Notes: generated from the sequence alone by a model not told the origin. Shown: positions 35,583 through 45,624, counted from the first letter of the stretch. The stretch: DNA of 64,000 bases from Neobacillus terrae (GCF_011393025.1 NZ_JAAOEO010000009.1:1-64000); one strand, 5' to 3'. Made by a program: numbers and translations.

Positions 35583-36863
35583 TTACTTATTCAATTGATC
35601 TCTATGTTTAACTTCGTAATCCTCGACCATGGAGATACGCTCGAGCATGGAAGGATGGGTATAACGGAAAATTTTCACCAGGAACGGTGGCTTTACCTCA
35701 CTAAGTCCTGACCGAGTAAGCTCCTGAAAGGAGGTTATTGCTGCTTCCGGATCTTTTGTCATATTAATAGCATATCTGTCAGCCCTGCTTTCTTCATAGC
35801 GGGCTCCTAAATTGGATATGGGACTAGAAATAAACATTAATATGGATAATATCATTAAAATGAGCGGAAGCGAACGGATATCGGCAGCATCCTCCACTTT
35901 TAGCTCTATTCCCCATTTACTTATTGACCAGTTTAAAAGCCTGTAAGCCAGATAAAGTCCAAACAAAGATAATAGCAGATAGCCTGCAATCCCGTAGTAA
36001 ATATGTTTTTCCACATAGTGGGCCATTTCATGTGCCATTATAAACAAAATCTGATCTTCACTCAGCCTATTTAAAGTGGTATCCCATAAAACGATTCTTG
36101 AATTAGAACCAATTCCGGTAACATACGCATTAAGTGAATTGGTTTTTTCAGCCATGTTTACCTCAAAAACATGCTCTGCGGGTATGTGAGCCTTGTCAGC
36201 CATAGTCAGGATTTTTGTTTCTAAAGCTTTATTTTTAAGCGGATAAAAATCATTATATAAGGGGTCAATCACTACCGGCTGCAAAAACATCATAAACAGA
36301 GTGAGTGGAATTGAAAGCAGCCATGCATAAAGCCACCAGCGTTTTCTGCTTCTTTTTATCAGCCAGTACAATACTGGGACAATGATCAGCAGTGTAGCGT
36401 AATTAATCCAAAAGTCTATTAGTTCATCCTTCATCCAGGAAGCAAAGGTTTGAGTGGAGATATTATAGGTTTTTGAAAGTGAGTAACCGATATAGCTTAG
36501 TGGGAAGGTTGCTAGAAAAGCAAAGAATGAAAGCCAAATCAGATATATTGGCATATGGGCAGCTTTAAATTTAGCTGATTTGTCAGCCCAGCGCTTAAAG
36601 GCCTTTGAAAGCCCAAGTAACAGAACCAAAAAGTAAAAAAGCCATTCAAGAGGAGTAGATAAGAAAAATAGCAAATTCCTTGTTTTGGAGTATTCTTCGC
36701 TCAGCATTAATTCCCTGCCATTTAAAAATGTCGCTGGATCCGCCTTGGTTCCCTGATATTCAAACGGGAGGCTGGTATCTGCAAAATAGAAAAGATACCA
36801 ATAAAAAAACAACCCATATATTACATAGGCCAGTACCGCATATACTCCCATTTTCCTTGCCAT
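35583..36863 (-). CDS. yhfN: M48 family zinc metallopeptidase (YhfN/Ste24-like)
   Basis: A 426-aa membrane protease related to CAAX protease Ste24/HtpX. Six or seven hydrophobic segments flank the active site HEMAH in FIMAHEMAHYVEKH; a third ligand Glu lies in ARYEESRADRYAI. ATG 36863 follows GGGGGACAATTC; the 22-residue extension to 36929 has no ribosome site. YhfN stands in the same yhf cluster of B. subtilis. It may act in membrane protein quality control (inference). Confidence 0.88.
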   Translation of the reverse strand: MARKMGVYAVLAYVIYGLFFYWYLFYFADTSLPFEYQGTKADPATFLNGRELMLSEEYSKTRNLLFFLSTPLEWLFYFLVLLLGLSKAFKRWADKSAKFKAAHMPIYLIWLSFFAFLATFPLSYIGYSLSKTYNISTQTFASWMKDELIDFWINYATLLIIVPVLYWLIKRSRKRWWLYAWLLSIPLTLFMMFLQPVVIDPLYNDFYPLKNKALETKILTMADKAHIPAEHVFEVNMAEKTNSLNAYVTGIGSNSRIVLWDTTLNRLSEDQILFIMAHEMAHYVEKHIYYGIAGYLLLSLFGLYLAYRLLNWSISKWGIELKVEDAADIRSLPLILMILSILMFISSPISNLGARYEESRADRYAINMTKDPEAAITSFQELTRSGLSEVKPPFLVKIFRYTHPSMLERISMVEDYEVKHRDQLNK

Positions 36864-36934
36864 GAATTGTCCCCCTTTTTGTACAGCCTCTCTACCTAGT
36901 TTAGTTAAAACGGCCTGTTTTAGAACCAATCCAC

Positions 36935-36970
36935 AAAATAAAAGCCAATTAGATTTAATCGGCTTTTTTT
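36935..36970 (-). terminator. Terminator of azlCD
   Basis: AAAGCCGATTA/TAATTGGCTTT stem (one mismatch pair), then TTTTATTTT on the minus strand. Confidence 0.7.
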
Positions 36971-36996
36971 AAATACATCTATTTTATCGTAATCCC

Positions 36997-37302
36997 TTAA
37001 AGAATTGACGAATAGAGAGCAAGAACGGCAATCGATCCCAGGACAGTAACAATCACATTTGCACCCAGGAAAGCAGCAATGAAAGCAGCGACCGCGCCAA
37101 TCAGCCCATACCAGATATCCTTTTGTATTAATAAAATACCGGGAAAAATGAGCGCACCCAGCGTAGCAAAGGGAACATTTTTCAGAATTCCCTGTAAAAA
37201 AGAGGGCAATTCCTTCCCTTTAAACAAAACAAATGGCAGCATCCTTGGAATATACGTAACGATGGACATTCCAAGAATCATCCATAAAATCTCATTCTTC
37301 AT
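36997..37302 (-). CDS. azlD: Branched-chain amino acid exporter small subunit AzlD
   Basis: A 101-aa membrane protein with four hydrophobic segments. MKNEILWMILGMSIVTYIPR and FVLFKGKELPSFLQGILKNV are typical of AzlD, the small partner of AzlC in branched-chain amino acid export. ATG 37302 is inside the end of azlC (11-nt overlap) with GGGGGC upstream; the frame to 37326 is part of azlC. Confidence 0.88.
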   Translation of the reverse strand: MKNEILWMILGMSIVTYIPRMLPFVLFKGKELPSFLQGILKNVPFATLGALIFPGILLIQKDIWYGLIGAVAAFIAAFLGANVIVTVLGSIAVLALYSSIL

Positions 37303-38029
37303 TGAAGTGCCCCCTTTTCTTAGCAAGCATTACGACGCTCTCTACAATAATTGCAGACAGCAAAGTTGCGGATACGATCGCCCAGCCAGGTGCCATTAAT
37401 TTTTCTAATGTAAAAATCGAATTGAAAGCTGCAGCTAATATCGCAAGCATTACTACCTTTATATTTTTCCTCATAGAAGGAACCAACAGCCCGATAAACA
37501 TGGCATAAAGGGCAACACCCATGCTGTCCTGAAGGGTTTGCGGAAGGCTTGCTCCAATGAGGTGTCCCAGTCCTGAATTTACTACCCAGCTAGAATAGGA
37601 GACTAAAATAACTCCAAACATAAATCCTGTTGTGACTGTCCCTTCCTTGGTGGCGGCTACAGAGAATGTTTCGTCTGTTATGCCAAATGAATAGAAAATT
37701 TTATAAAGGAGACGATCTTCCTCTACCTTTTCATTTAAGGATGCCGACATTAAAAAATGACGAATATTAACGATAAAAGTTGTTAAAATGATTTCGAAAA
37801 TCCCAGTTCCAAATGATAATAAACTTAAAGATATGTATTGGGCTGCCCCCGCAAATACCAGAAGGCTCATTAGTAGTGTCTCATATAGACTTAACCCTGA
37901 CCCTTTAGCCAGCAGGCCAAATGTCAAAGCTATAGGAAAATATCCCACTCCGATACTGATGCCAGCCTGAAGCCCTTTTCTAAATTCTGATGCCTGTTTC
38001 CCTATCGCCAGATCAGACAATCTTCTCAC
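37292..38029 (-). CDS. azlC: Branched-chain amino acid exporter AzlC
   Basis: A 245-aa permease with about eight helices. The FRKGLQAGISIGVGYFPIAL and FAGAAQYISLSLL motifs define the AzlC/YgaZ family. The start is uncertain: GTG 38029 is very close to GGAGAAG, and TTG 38020 is better spaced behind AAGGTGAG. The usual Lrp-type repressor AzlB is not next to it. A weak CodY-like sequence (11/15) at about 38068-38082 is not claimed. Confidence 0.88.
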   Translation of the reverse strand: MRRLSDLAIGKQASEFRKGLQAGISIGVGYFPIALTFGLLAKGSGLSLYETLLMSLLVFAGAAQYISLSLLSFGTGIFEIILTTFIVNIRHFLMSASLNEKVEEDRLLYKIFYSFGITDETFSVAATKEGTVTTGFMFGVILVSYSSWVVNSGLGHLIGASLPQTLQDSMGVALYAMFIGLLVPSMRKNIKVVMLAILAAAFNSIFTLEKLMAPGWAIVSATLLSAIIVESVVMLAKKRGHFNEE

Positions 38030-38141
38030 CTTCTCCTCTCGTCTATGTAATTAAGAATATATTTTAACAAATTTTCTGTTTATAATAAATTATTATTTTT
38101 AAAAAACTTCGGTGGAAAAGCTAGAATAAATCTTAACAAGC

Positions 38142-38167
38142 GAAAAGCATGGCTGGAATGCCATGCT
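38142..38167 (-). terminator. Terminator after the enoyl-CoA hydratase gene
   Basis: Perfect AGCATGGC/GCCATGCT stem touching the stop codon, followed by TTTTCGC on the minus strand. Confidence 0.7.
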
Positions 38168-38942
38168 ATCTTCCTTTAAATTGAGGCTTTCTCTTTTCGG
38201 CAAATGCCTGGAGTGCCTCAATCCTATCTTCTGTTGGAATAGTAATTTCATAAGCCTTTCGCTCAATCTGAAGGCCAGTTTGCAGGTCTGTATTCATTCC
38301 ATTTTTAACGGAAAATTTTGCTTGCTGAAGGGCAATTGGACCGTTTTGAAGGATTGTTTCAGCAAAAGCCTGGCTATCTGCAAGAACTTCCACATTATCC
38401 GTTACTCTTGTTACCAATCCATATCCGAGCGCTTCCTCTGAAGTGAGCCTTCGGGCAGTCAGGATTAATTCCAAAGCCTTTGCCTGCCCTATCAGCCTTG
38501 GAAGCCTTTGTGTTCCACCTGCTCCAGGAATAATAGCGAGACTTGTTTCGGTAAGTCCCATTTTTGTTCCTTTAGCTGCAATTCGGAAATCACAGGCTAA
38601 TGCAAGCTCCATGCCGCCGCCAAAGGCAAAACCGTTCATTGCCGCGATGGTCGGCTGTGGCAGCTGATCGATAGCATTAAATACATCATTAATTTTATTT
38701 AAGTTTCTTTTTACCTGTTCGTCAGAAAGCGTGCGCCGTTCTTTCAAATCAGCGCCAACGCTGAATGCCTTCTCACCTGCTCCAGTAAAGATGACCGCCC
38801 GGATATCCGGATTAACCCTTATATCCTCTACCACTTTGTGCAGTGATGCCAATGTCTCATAATTAAAGGCGTTCAATGCTTCCTTCCGGTTAATGGTAAC
38901 AATCGCAATATAATTCATGATCTCCAGTAAAATTGAATCCAT
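38166..38942 (-). CDS. Enoyl-CoA hydratase/isomerase family protein
   Basis: A 258-aa crotonase-fold enzyme that hydrates 2-enoyl-CoA in fatty acid breakdown. The oxyanion-hole segments are AFSVGADLKERR (about 62) and AMNGFAFGGGMELALACDF (about 103). The catalytic glutamates lie in GGGMELA and in GLTETSLAIIPGAGG. ATG 38942. It sits downstream of the lcfB region but is separated from it by a repeat and the lcfB terminator, so it has its own promoter. Several crotonase paralogues exist in Bacillus, so no symbol is given. Confidence 0.87.
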   Translation of the reverse strand: MDSILLEIMNYIAIVTINRKEALNAFNYETLASLHKVVEDIRVNPDIRAVIFTGAGEKAFSVGADLKERRTLSDEQVKRNLNKINDVFNAIDQLPQPTIAAMNGFAFGGGMELALACDFRIAAKGTKMGLTETSLAIIPGAGGTQRLPRLIGQAKALELILTARRLTSEEALGYGLVTRVTDNVEVLADSQAFAETILQNGPIALQQAKFSVKNGMNTDLQTGLQIERKAYEITIPTEDRIEALQAFAEKRKPQFKGR

Positions 38943-38999
38943 ATCCTTATCCCCTTTTTAAAAAGGTTTGTAAAATTAGCATGTTGATTTCTGCTCCAC

Positions 39000-39260
39000 A
39001 AAGGGAAGCTGCCTTGAAGAATCATCGCAGGGACAGGCTGCCTTTTGCCTGACACGAGGAACTCACTTTCCGCGAACAGTCAAGCTACTGCCGGAAGGTA
39101 ACTTCGTGAGAAGCATCTGTGACCTGCTACTTGCGGCTTTGCGACGAGCTGAGGGTTGGCCTCTTCGAATACTCTATGGCGCAGGAGCAATATTGAAATT
39201 ACATCTGCGAATCCACGAAATTATGCGTTAGCACAAGGAAAGCAGCCTTGAACTACTTTG
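39000..39260. repeat. Dispersed intergenic repeat, copy B
   Basis: Related to 21712-21945: CACTTTCCGCGAACAGTCAAGC, CTACTTGCGGCTTTGCGACGA and CTCTATGGCGCAGGAGC in the same order. The stretch 38943-39402 has no gene apart from this and a terminator. Confidence 0.65.
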
Positions 39261-39367
39261 CACGAAAATTTGCGTTAGGATAATTAAGAAATATCAAGAA
39301 GTCTCATGCCTACAACACCAATCAACAATATTGATAAAAACAATAATCTGCTTTAACAGAGCTTTGG

Positions 39368-39392
39368 AAAAAAGACAGGCTAAGCGCCTGTC
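39368..39392 (-). terminator. Terminator of lcfB
   Basis: Perfect GACAGGC/GCCTGTC stem, TTTTTT on the minus strand. Confidence 0.85.
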
Positions 39393-39402
39393 CCTTTTAA
39401 AA

Positions 39403-40962
39403 TCATTTCGATGTTTGCTTTACCTGTTCCTTCAAGGCACGTCTTAAAATTTTTCCTGTAGTGTTCTTTGGAAGCTCTTCTAAAAACTCAATTGATGATG
39501 GAACCTTGTACTTCGCAAGGTGTTGAGAGCAATAATCAAGAAGATCCTTCTCAGTCAAATTAGGGTTTTTGCTAACCACATAGCATTTTACTGCTTCGCC
39601 AAAATTCAGATCTGGCACTCCAAGAACCGCCGCCTCCACAACATCAGGGTGGTCATAAAGAATTTCTTCTACTTCTCTCGGATATACATTGTAACCGCCA
39701 ACGATAACCATATCCTTTTTGCGATCTACTATATAAAAATAACCATCCTCATCCTTTTTTGCTAGATCTCCAGTGTATAGCCATCCATCGCGAAGAGTGG
39801 CAGCAGTTTCTTCCGGCATCTTGTAGTAGCCCTTCATTACATTTGGGCCGCGTACAATTAGTTCGCCTACAACGCCAACCGGAACTTCCTCACCAAGTTC
39901 ATCTACAACCTTATTTTCAACATTGAGGATTGACTTTCCAATTGATCCTGCTTTACGGGGACGATCAAGTGGGTTAAAACAAGTTACTGGTGATGATTCC
40001 GAAAGACCATAACCTTCAGAAACTACTACATTGAATTTCTTCTCGAAATTATTCAGGAGTGCTACTGGCATAGCTGATCCTCCTGAAATACATAGCCGTA
40101 ATGATTTCAGATCATCCGGATCTCCTTCTGGGTACTGATATATGAAATTGTACATAGTTGGAACACCGGCAAAAACGGTTGGTTCATATTCTTTTCCAAG
40201 TCGGAAAATTTCTTTTGGGCTGAATTTAGGGACTATCAGCAATGTTGCCCCATTCATAAGAGGGGCATTCAAGGCAACAGTCAGACAGAAAACATGAAAC
40301 ATTGGAAGAGTGGTAATGATCCGGTCCTTGTCATTAATGTGTAAATAATCTCCTGAATCTTTTGCATTACTGTAAAGGTTTTTGTGGCTAAGCATAGCAC
40401 CTTTAGGCTTTCCTGTAGTTCCGGAAGTATAAAGGATAAGCGCCGTATCGTCTTCTAGCAGTTCTGGTCCTTTAAAGCTTAAGTCTCCAGATTGCAAAAC
40501 ACTTGTAAACGATTTCATTTTTGTGATTGGCGATAAAACTTTTTCAAATTGGCTGCTATCACTGCCAGGCAGGGTTTCACATATAATGAAATTCTCCACT
40601 TTAGGAAGAAACTGGTGCATTTTTTCAGCAAGAGGCAAAAGCAAATCCAATGCTACTACCACTTTTACATCACCGTTGTTTAAGATATAACCAATTTCAT
40701 CAGGCGTATAGATAGGATTGATGGGAATCACGGTTGCTCCTAGTCTTAATGCACCATACAAACCAATGACAAAATGCGGGGAATTCCCAAGCAATAATCC
40801 AATATGGTCCCCCTGCTTTACACCTAGTTTTTCTAATCCTGAAGCAAATTTTGTTACCGCACCGTCAAGTTCGGCATATGTAGTTGACTGACCCATGAAG
40901 TGATACGCTGTTTTAGCCGAAAAAAGTTTCGCAGTTTCGTGAAGCTGTGACGATAAGTTCAT
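39403..40962 (-). CDS. lcfB: Long-chain fatty-acid-CoA ligase LcfB
   Basis: A 519-aa AMP-forming ligase that activates fatty acids with ATP and CoA for beta-oxidation. The P-loop is [19 protein letters not shown] near residue 158, the ANL core [14 protein letters not shown] near 315, and the C-terminal hinge [20 protein letters not shown] near 415. The catalytic lysine is in [11 protein letters not shown]. The start [14 protein letters not shown] matches B. subtilis LcfB; the frame to 40998 runs through the operator and is rejected. A FadR-type operator lies just upstream. Confidence 0.93.
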   Translation of the reverse strand: MNLSSQLHETAKLFSAKTAYHFMGQSTTYAELDGAVTKFASGLEKLGVKQGDHIGLLLGNSPHFVIGLYGALRLGATVIPINPIYTPDEIGYILNNGDVKVVVALDLLLPLAEKMHQFLPKVENFIICETLPGSDSSQFEKVLSPITKMKSFTSVLQSGDLSFKGPELLEDDTALILYTSGTTGKPKGAMLSHKNLYSNAKDSGDYLHINDKDRIITTLPMFHVFCLTVALNAPLMNGATLLIVPKFSPKEIFRLGKEYEPTVFAGVPTMYNFIYQYPEGDPDDLKSLRLCISGGSAMPVALLNNFEKKFNVVVSEGYGLSESSPVTCFNPLDRPRKAGSIGKSILNVENKVVDELGEEVPVGVVGELIVRGPNVMKGYYKMPEETAATLRDGWLYTGDLAKKDEDGYFYIVDRKKDMVIVGGYNVYPREVEEILYDHPDVVEAAVLGVPDLNFGEAVKCYVVSKNPNLTEKDLLDYCSQHLAKYKVPSSIEFLEELPKNTTGKILRRALKEQVKQTSK

Positions 40963-40982
40963 TTCTCCCTGCCCCTCCCAAT

Positions 40983-41002
40983 ATGAATGAATAGCCATTC
41001 AT
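40983..41002. promoter_or_regulatory. FadR-type operator upstream of lcfB
   Basis: ATGAATGAATAGCCATTCAT has perfect ATGAATG/CATTCAT arms and fits the Bacillus FadR (YsiA) consensus TGAATGAMTANNCATTCA. lcfB is a known FadR target. Confidence 0.8.
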
Positions 41003-41185
41003 AATAATATAAACAATTTTCTAAATATATTATATTGCAAGAAATTTATGTATACAAGTTTTCTATTATTTAAGAATAGGAAAAATTAAGTATTAGCAGA
41101 TACTCTGTATGGTATGAAAGCTAATTCTTCATTACTTTTGCTTTAAAACTACGTCACTTTAGGTTACTTATTAGGAATAAGTGTC

Positions 41186-41282
41186 TTTTAAAAAAGACTT
41201 TGTTAATCTTGCCTGTTGATTTCCGCTCGAATCAGCATAGTGAAATTTCAATAATATGCTTCAACAAAGCCTTTAAAAAAGA
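41186..41282. repeat. Short remnant repeat with inverted ends
   Basis: Left end AAAAGACTTTGTTAA and right end TTCAACAAAGCCTTT are inverted copies. The interior has GTTGATTTCCGCTC, as in the dispersed family. No gene in 41003-41315. Confidence 0.55.
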
Positions 41283-41304
41283 AAGCGTGGTACAAAGCCA
41301 CGCT
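41278..41304 (-). terminator. Terminator of lplJ
   Basis: Perfect AGCGTGG/CCACGCT stem, then TTCTTTTTT on the minus strand. Confidence 0.85.
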
Positions 41305-41315
41305 CCCCCTCCATA

Positions 41316-42305
41316 TTAGTAAACAAGATCAACAAATTCTTCTTTTGTTATATTTCCAAAATAATGTTTGATATCAATGCCCGCTAGCGCTCCCTCAATA
41401 TCTGATTTTTCATACCTGGTATCCTTCAGGAGTTTTTCGATATCGGAAACATCACCGACTCCAAAAAAGTCGCCATAAATTTTACAGTTCTCTATAATTC
41501 CTTTATCCACTTCAAGTCTTACATCCACTTGTCCAACTGGGAAACGGTGGGAGCGCTGAAGATTGAATTTAGGTGACCGTCCATAATTCCAATCCCAGTT
41601 TTGATATCTTTCTTTGGATAACTCATTGATTTTGTCCCAGTCTTCTTCTGTAAGAACGTATTCAGGGATCTCATCCGACCCATCAAATATATTTTTTAGA
41701 AGGAGCGAACGAAAGGTTTCAATATCAATTTTTTCGGTAAGGAATTCTGAAATATTCGCAACCCGGCTTCGTATAGATTTGATGCCCTTCGATTCAATTT
41801 TATCCTTTCTGACTTTTAAGGCGGAAACTACATGATCCATTTCAGAATTAAACAACAGTGTTCCATGGCTAAACATTCTTCCTCTTGTAGAGAATTGGGC
41901 GTTTCCGGAAATTTTCCGCCCTTCCGCAAGAATATCATTCCGCCCACTTAGCTCAGCATTTACCCCAAGCTTTTGAAGTGCAGCTATCACTGGCTCTGTA
42001 AACTTCCTGAAATTATGAAAACTATCGCCGTCATCCTTTGTAATAAAGCTAAAATTCAAATTACCCAGGTCATGGTAAACAGCCCCGCCTCCGGATAATC
42101 GCCGAACAACCTGAATTCCTTGGCTTTCTACATAATCAGTGTTAATTTCCTCAATCGTATTTTGATTTTTCCCAATAATAATTGAAGGTTTATTTATATA
42201 AAAAAGCAAATATGTTTCATTAATATCCAAGCTTTTAAGGGCATATTCCTCGATGGCCAGGTTGATCCTTGGATCGGTTATCCCTTTGTTATCTATAAAT
42301 AACAT
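41316..42305 (-). CDS. lplJ: Lipoate-protein ligase LplJ
   Basis: A 329-aa cytoplasmic enzyme that adenylates free lipoate and attaches it to lipoyl domains. The N-terminal BPL/LplA domain has RRLSGGGAVYHDLGNLNFSF near residue 69 and the catalytic lysine in GRKISGNAQ near 132. The C-terminal accessory domain holds the RSPKFNLQRSHRFPVGQ segment. ATG 42305 follows GGAGGAAATAAG. In B. subtilis lplJ (yhfJ) lies next to yhfI as here. Confidence 0.93.
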   Translation of the reverse strand: MLFIDNKGITDPRINLAIEEYALKSLDINETYLLFYINKPSIIIGKNQNTIEEINTDYVESQGIQVVRRLSGGGAVYHDLGNLNFSFITKDDGDSFHNFRKFTEPVIAALQKLGVNAELSGRNDILAEGRKISGNAQFSTRGRMFSHGTLLFNSEMDHVVSALKVRKDKIESKGIKSIRSRVANISEFLTEKIDIETFRSLLLKNIFDGSDEIPEYVLTEEDWDKINELSKERYQNWDWNYGRSPKFNLQRSHRFPVGQVDVRLEVDKGIIENCKIYGDFFGVGDVSDIEKLLKDTRYEKSDIEGALAGIDIKHYFGNITKEEFVDLVY

Positions 42306-42319
42306 CTTATTTCCTCCTT

Positions 42320-43054
42320 TTATATTTCCACTGTCAAAAATTGCTCAGCCAGATGAATATCTCCCTCATATTCTTCACCTGCTTCTAAGATTAAATCTGA
42401 AAGTCTTCCATAATGAGGCAAGTGGGTCAGAATCAGCTGTTTAACGCCGGCACTTTCCGCCAGATTCCCTGCCTGGGTGCTTGTCATATGCCCTGCCCCG
42501 CTTCCGTTCTGGTTTGCATAAAAATTACATTCGCAAACCAATAAATCTGCATCCTGGCTAAAAGGAATAAATTCTTCTTTAAATGAGGTGTCAGCTGTAT
42601 AGACCATTACTTTCCCCTCTGCTTCGATGCGCATGGCAAAACAGGGAACTGGATGAACAGTACGAAGGAAAGACACCTCAAAGGGACCGATCTTTATTTT
42701 GGAATCCGGATCGTATGGAGTCCCTAATGTAATATTTTTATATGTTAATTTTTCAAACTCAGGCTTGTCTAATTTATGGCCATAAACAGGCAGGCTTGAC
42801 ATCTCCGCTCCAAGAAATCCCTGGATTAAACGAGCATGCTGAAGTACTCCGATATCGGCAATATGGTCGGGATGATAGTGAGAAATAAGAACGGCGTCAA
42901 GCTGTTCAGGCTGAATAAGATTTTGCAGTTTCGAAAGTACTCCGCTTCCACAATCGATTAACAATCTAAAATCTTTATGTTCAAGCAGATAGCCGGAACT
43001 TGCTTCATTCTTTTTCGGGTAGCCACCCCATGGTCCAATAACAGTTAATTTCAA
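42320..43054 (-). CDS. yhfI: Metallo-beta-lactamase-fold hydrolase YhfI
   Basis: A 244-aa MBL-fold protein of the RNase Z-like subgroup. Zinc ligands: SHYHPDH near residue 60, RTVHPVPCFAM near 125, TADTSFKEE and THLPHYGR. The substrate is not known. TTG 43054 is the start (LKLTVIGPWGG), with GGGAGGAAATAAG before it; the 13-residue extension to 43093 has no support. It ends 14 nt before lplJ, so the two probably form an operon. Confidence 0.88.
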   Translation of the reverse strand: MKLTVIGPWGGYPKKNEASSGYLLEHKDFRLLIDCGSGVLSKLQNLIQPEQLDAVLISHYHPDHIADIGVLQHARLIQGFLGAEMSSLPVYGHKLDKPEFEKLTYKNITLGTPYDPDSKIKIGPFEVSFLRTVHPVPCFAMRIEAEGKVMVYTADTSFKEEFIPFSQDADLLVCECNFYANQNGSGAGHMTSTQAGNLAESAGVKQLILTHLPHYGRLSDLILEAGEEYEGDIHLAEQFLTVEI

Positions 43055-43103
43055 CTTATTTCCTCCCTTAAACACTCTGGATAATCCAATCAAAACATAT
43101 CTC

Positions 43104-43136
43104 AGATAAAAAAACCAGCCGCCTGTCTGACAGCTA
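43104..43136 (-). terminator. Terminator downstream of hemY
   Basis: Imperfect stem with AACTAGCTGTC and the CAGGCGGCTGGTT arm, followed by T7 on the minus strand. Confidence 0.55.
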
Positions 43137-43231
43137 GTTTATCTAGGATTGGCCCTTATGTTACTAGTAAAAAAACACCAACGTTCCATAAAAGTATACA
43201 CTTAAATATCGGAATAAACACAAAGAAGCCG

Positions 43232-44668
43232 TTACCTTTTAACAGCTTCCTTGTTTAAGTTTAAATACTCAAGCACTTTTACTGCAGCTGCCTCTCCCTG
43301 GTCGATACAATCAGGCAGGCCAATTCCTTCGTATGAGGCTCCCGCAAGAAAAACGCCCGGCAGTTCTGTTAACATATGCTCCTTAATTTCCCCGATTCGC
43401 TGCTTGTGTCCAACTGTGTATTGAGGCATAGCATTTTTCCATCGGGAAACCACGAAGAACTCTGGTTCCATTGTAATATCCATTGTTTTATTCAAGTCAT
43501 CCAAAACAATTTTAACAATCTGATCATCAGAAAGATCAACGATTGTTTCCTCACCCGCTCTGCCAACATAACAACGGAGCAGCACTTTTCCCTCAGGGGT
43601 GGAATGCTCCCACTTTTTGTGTGTCCAGGTACAGGCTGTAATCGTATAATCACTGTTCCGAGAAACCACAAAACCAGTCCCGTCAATATCACTTTTTATA
43701 GCTTCCTTAGGAAAAGCAAGTGCTACAGTAGCGACTGATGTTGATGGCATAAGCTTAAAATTGTCAAAAAACTCATATTGCGAAAACATAGACTGTGTTA
43801 CTTTATGGGGAATTGCAGCAATAATACTATCTGCATAAAGAGTCTCACCATTATTTAAGTAGATTTCATAATAATTATCTGTTTTGTTAATTTTGGTCAC
43901 TTTATGTCCCGTTAAAATACATTCCGGATCCAATTTGTCCGCAATAGCATCGGCAAATGACTGCAGGCCGGATTTGAAGGTTAAAAATGCCCCCTGCTTC
44001 CTGCCAGTTGTGTCAGATTGTTTTGCCGGTGCAGGAGTGGTCTTTTTCATGCCTATAATAAGGCTTCTGTACTTTTGCTCTACTTGATAAAATTGAGGGA
44101 AGGTTGACATCAGGCTTAATTGGTCGATATCTCCTGCATAAATACCTGAAAGAAGTGGTTCGATTAAATTTTCTACCACTTCATCTCCCATTCTTCTTCT
44201 AAAAAATTCACCGAGAGATTTATCCTGTTCCTTTTGAGACCTTGGCAGTATAAAGTCAGCAGCAGCCCTAATCTTTCCTTGAAGTGAAAATAAACCAGTA
44301 GTTACAAAAGGCGCTAATTCTGTAGGAATGCCCATAATGGAACCACCCGGCATTGGATAGAGCTTTTCATTGACCAGGACATATGATTTTCCAGTGGAAT
44401 TATGAACAAGCTCATCTTCCATTCCCACTTCTTTTGCAAGTTTTGATATACTCGATTTCCTTGCGAGAAATGAATCCGGTCCACGCTCAATGATAAAGCC
44501 GTCCCTTATAACGGTTTGCATTTTTCCTCCAAGACGGTGTGAAGCTTCTATGATTTTAATCTTGGCCGGAAGATTATGTTCGAGTATTGTTTTTTGGAGA
44601 TAAAATGCAGCTGTTAGTCCTGCTATTCCTCCACCTATAATGGCAATCTTCTGTTTTTCTTCCGTCAT
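43232..44668 (-). CDS. hemY: Coproporphyrinogen III/protoporphyrinogen oxidase HemY (CgoX)
   Basis: A 478-aa FAD enzyme. In Firmicutes it oxidises coproporphyrinogen III to coproporphyrin III in the coproporphyrin-dependent heme pathway. The FAD motif is IAIIGGGIAGLTAAFYL at the N-terminus, with ASHRLGGKMQT and RGPDSFLARK following, and the C-terminal FAD-binding FLAGASYEGIGLPDCIDQG. ATG 44668. It is the last gene of the hemEHY operon, 20 nt after hemH. Confidence 0.94.
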   Translation of the reverse strand: MTEEKQKIAIIGGGIAGLTAAFYLQKTILEHNLPAKIKIIEASHRLGGKMQTVIRDGFIIERGPDSFLARKSSISKLAKEVGMEDELVHNSTGKSYVLVNEKLYPMPGGSIMGIPTELAPFVTTGLFSLQGKIRAAADFILPRSQKEQDKSLGEFFRRRMGDEVVENLIEPLLSGIYAGDIDQLSLMSTFPQFYQVEQKYRSLIIGMKKTTPAPAKQSDTTGRKQGAFLTFKSGLQSFADAIADKLDPECILTGHKVTKINKTDNYYEIYLNNGETLYADSIIAAIPHKVTQSMFSQYEFFDNFKLMPSTSVATVALAFPKEAIKSDIDGTGFVVSRNSDYTITACTWTHKKWEHSTPEGKVLLRCYVGRAGEETIVDLSDDQIVKIVLDDLNKTMDITMEPEFFVVSRWKNAMPQYTVGHKQRIGEIKEHMLTELPGVFLAGASYEGIGLPDCIDQGEAAAVKVLEYLNLNKEAVKR

Positions 44669-44688
44669 AAAAACACCGCCTTTTGTTT

Positions 44689-45624
44689 TTACCTATTAAT
44701 GATCTTATTCATAACTACATTCGATAGAGCCTCTATAAATTCATCCTTTGCATTCGGCATTTCAGGGCGGTAATAGCTTGCTCCTACCTCCTGCGTTACG
44801 GCTTTACATTCATAGTCATTATCATAAAGAACTTCCAAATGGTCACATACAAAACCGACAGGAGCGTAGACAAAAGCCTTATATTGACTTTCCTGATACA
44901 GCTCTCGGGTGAGATCCTGAACATCAGGACCCAGCCAAGGTTCTGGTGTGTTTCCAGCGCTCTGCCACCCAATAGTATATCTTTCTACACCCGCTTCTTT
45001 TGCTATTAATTCTGCCGTTTCACGCAGCTGCTCAGGGTAGGGGTCCCCAAATTGGAGGATCTTTTCAGGAAGGCTGTGTGCTGAAACAATTAACATAGAA
45101 TGCTCTCTTTCTTCCTGAGGCATCTGCGCATATACGTTCTTCAACTTTTCTGCCCAGTAAGCTATAAATTTAGGCTCATCATACCAGCTTTCAATGGAGG
45201 TGATACGCGGCCCTCCCAATTTTTCTGCTTCCTCAGCAGCTCTTCCATTGTAGGACTTTACGCTAAAGGTAGAAAAATGAGGAGCAAGAACAAGACTAAC
45301 TGCTTCTTCAATTCCATCCTCATGCATTTGCTGAACTGCGTCCTCAATGAACGGGTTAATATGCTTTAATCCCAGATACATTTTAAATTCTATCTCGTCT
45401 TGAACACTGTTCAAATGCTTCTCTAATTTTTCAGCCTGTTCCTGTGTGATCTTTGCAAGTGGGGATATTCCGCCAATTGCTTCATATCTGCCCCGAAGCT
45501 CGTCGATCATCTCGGGAGACGGCTTTCTTCCGCGTCTGATATGTGTGTAATATCTTTCAAGATCTTCTATTTTATAAGGCGTACCATACGCCATTACCAA
45601 TAAGCCCATTTTCTTTTTCGTCAT
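44689..45624 (-). CDS. hemH: Coproporphyrin III ferrochelatase HemH (CpfC)
   Basis: A 311-aa enzyme that inserts ferrous iron into coproporphyrin III. The active-site His is in SAHSLPEKI near residue 183 and the acidic pair in [13 protein letters not shown] near 260. The N-terminus [20 protein letters not shown] is typical of Bacillus HemH. ATG 45624 has GAGGTGCAGGA upstream; the 30-residue extension to 45714 crosses a hairpin and has no homology. Second gene of hemEHY. Confidence 0.95.
   Translation of the reverse strand: MTKKKMGLLVMAYGTPYKIEDLERYYTHIRRGRKPSPEMIDELRGRYEAIGGISPLAKITQEQAEKLEKHLNSVQDEIEFKMYLGLKHINPFIEDAVQQMHEDGIEEAVSLVLAPHFSTFSVKSYNGRAAEEAEKLGGPRITSIESWYDEPKFIAYWAEKLKNVYAQMPQEEREHSMLIVSAHSLPEKILQFGDPYPEQLRETAELIAKEAGVERYTIGWQSAGNTPEPWLGPDVQDLTRELYQESQYKAFVYAPVGFVCDHLEVLYDNDYECKAVTQEVGASYYRPEMPNAKDEFIEALSNVVMNKIINR

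Noticed and set aside
38060..38085. CodY box upstream of azlC
   Set aside because: AATTTTCTGTTTATA matches only about 11 of 15 positions, weak in such AT-rich DNA.
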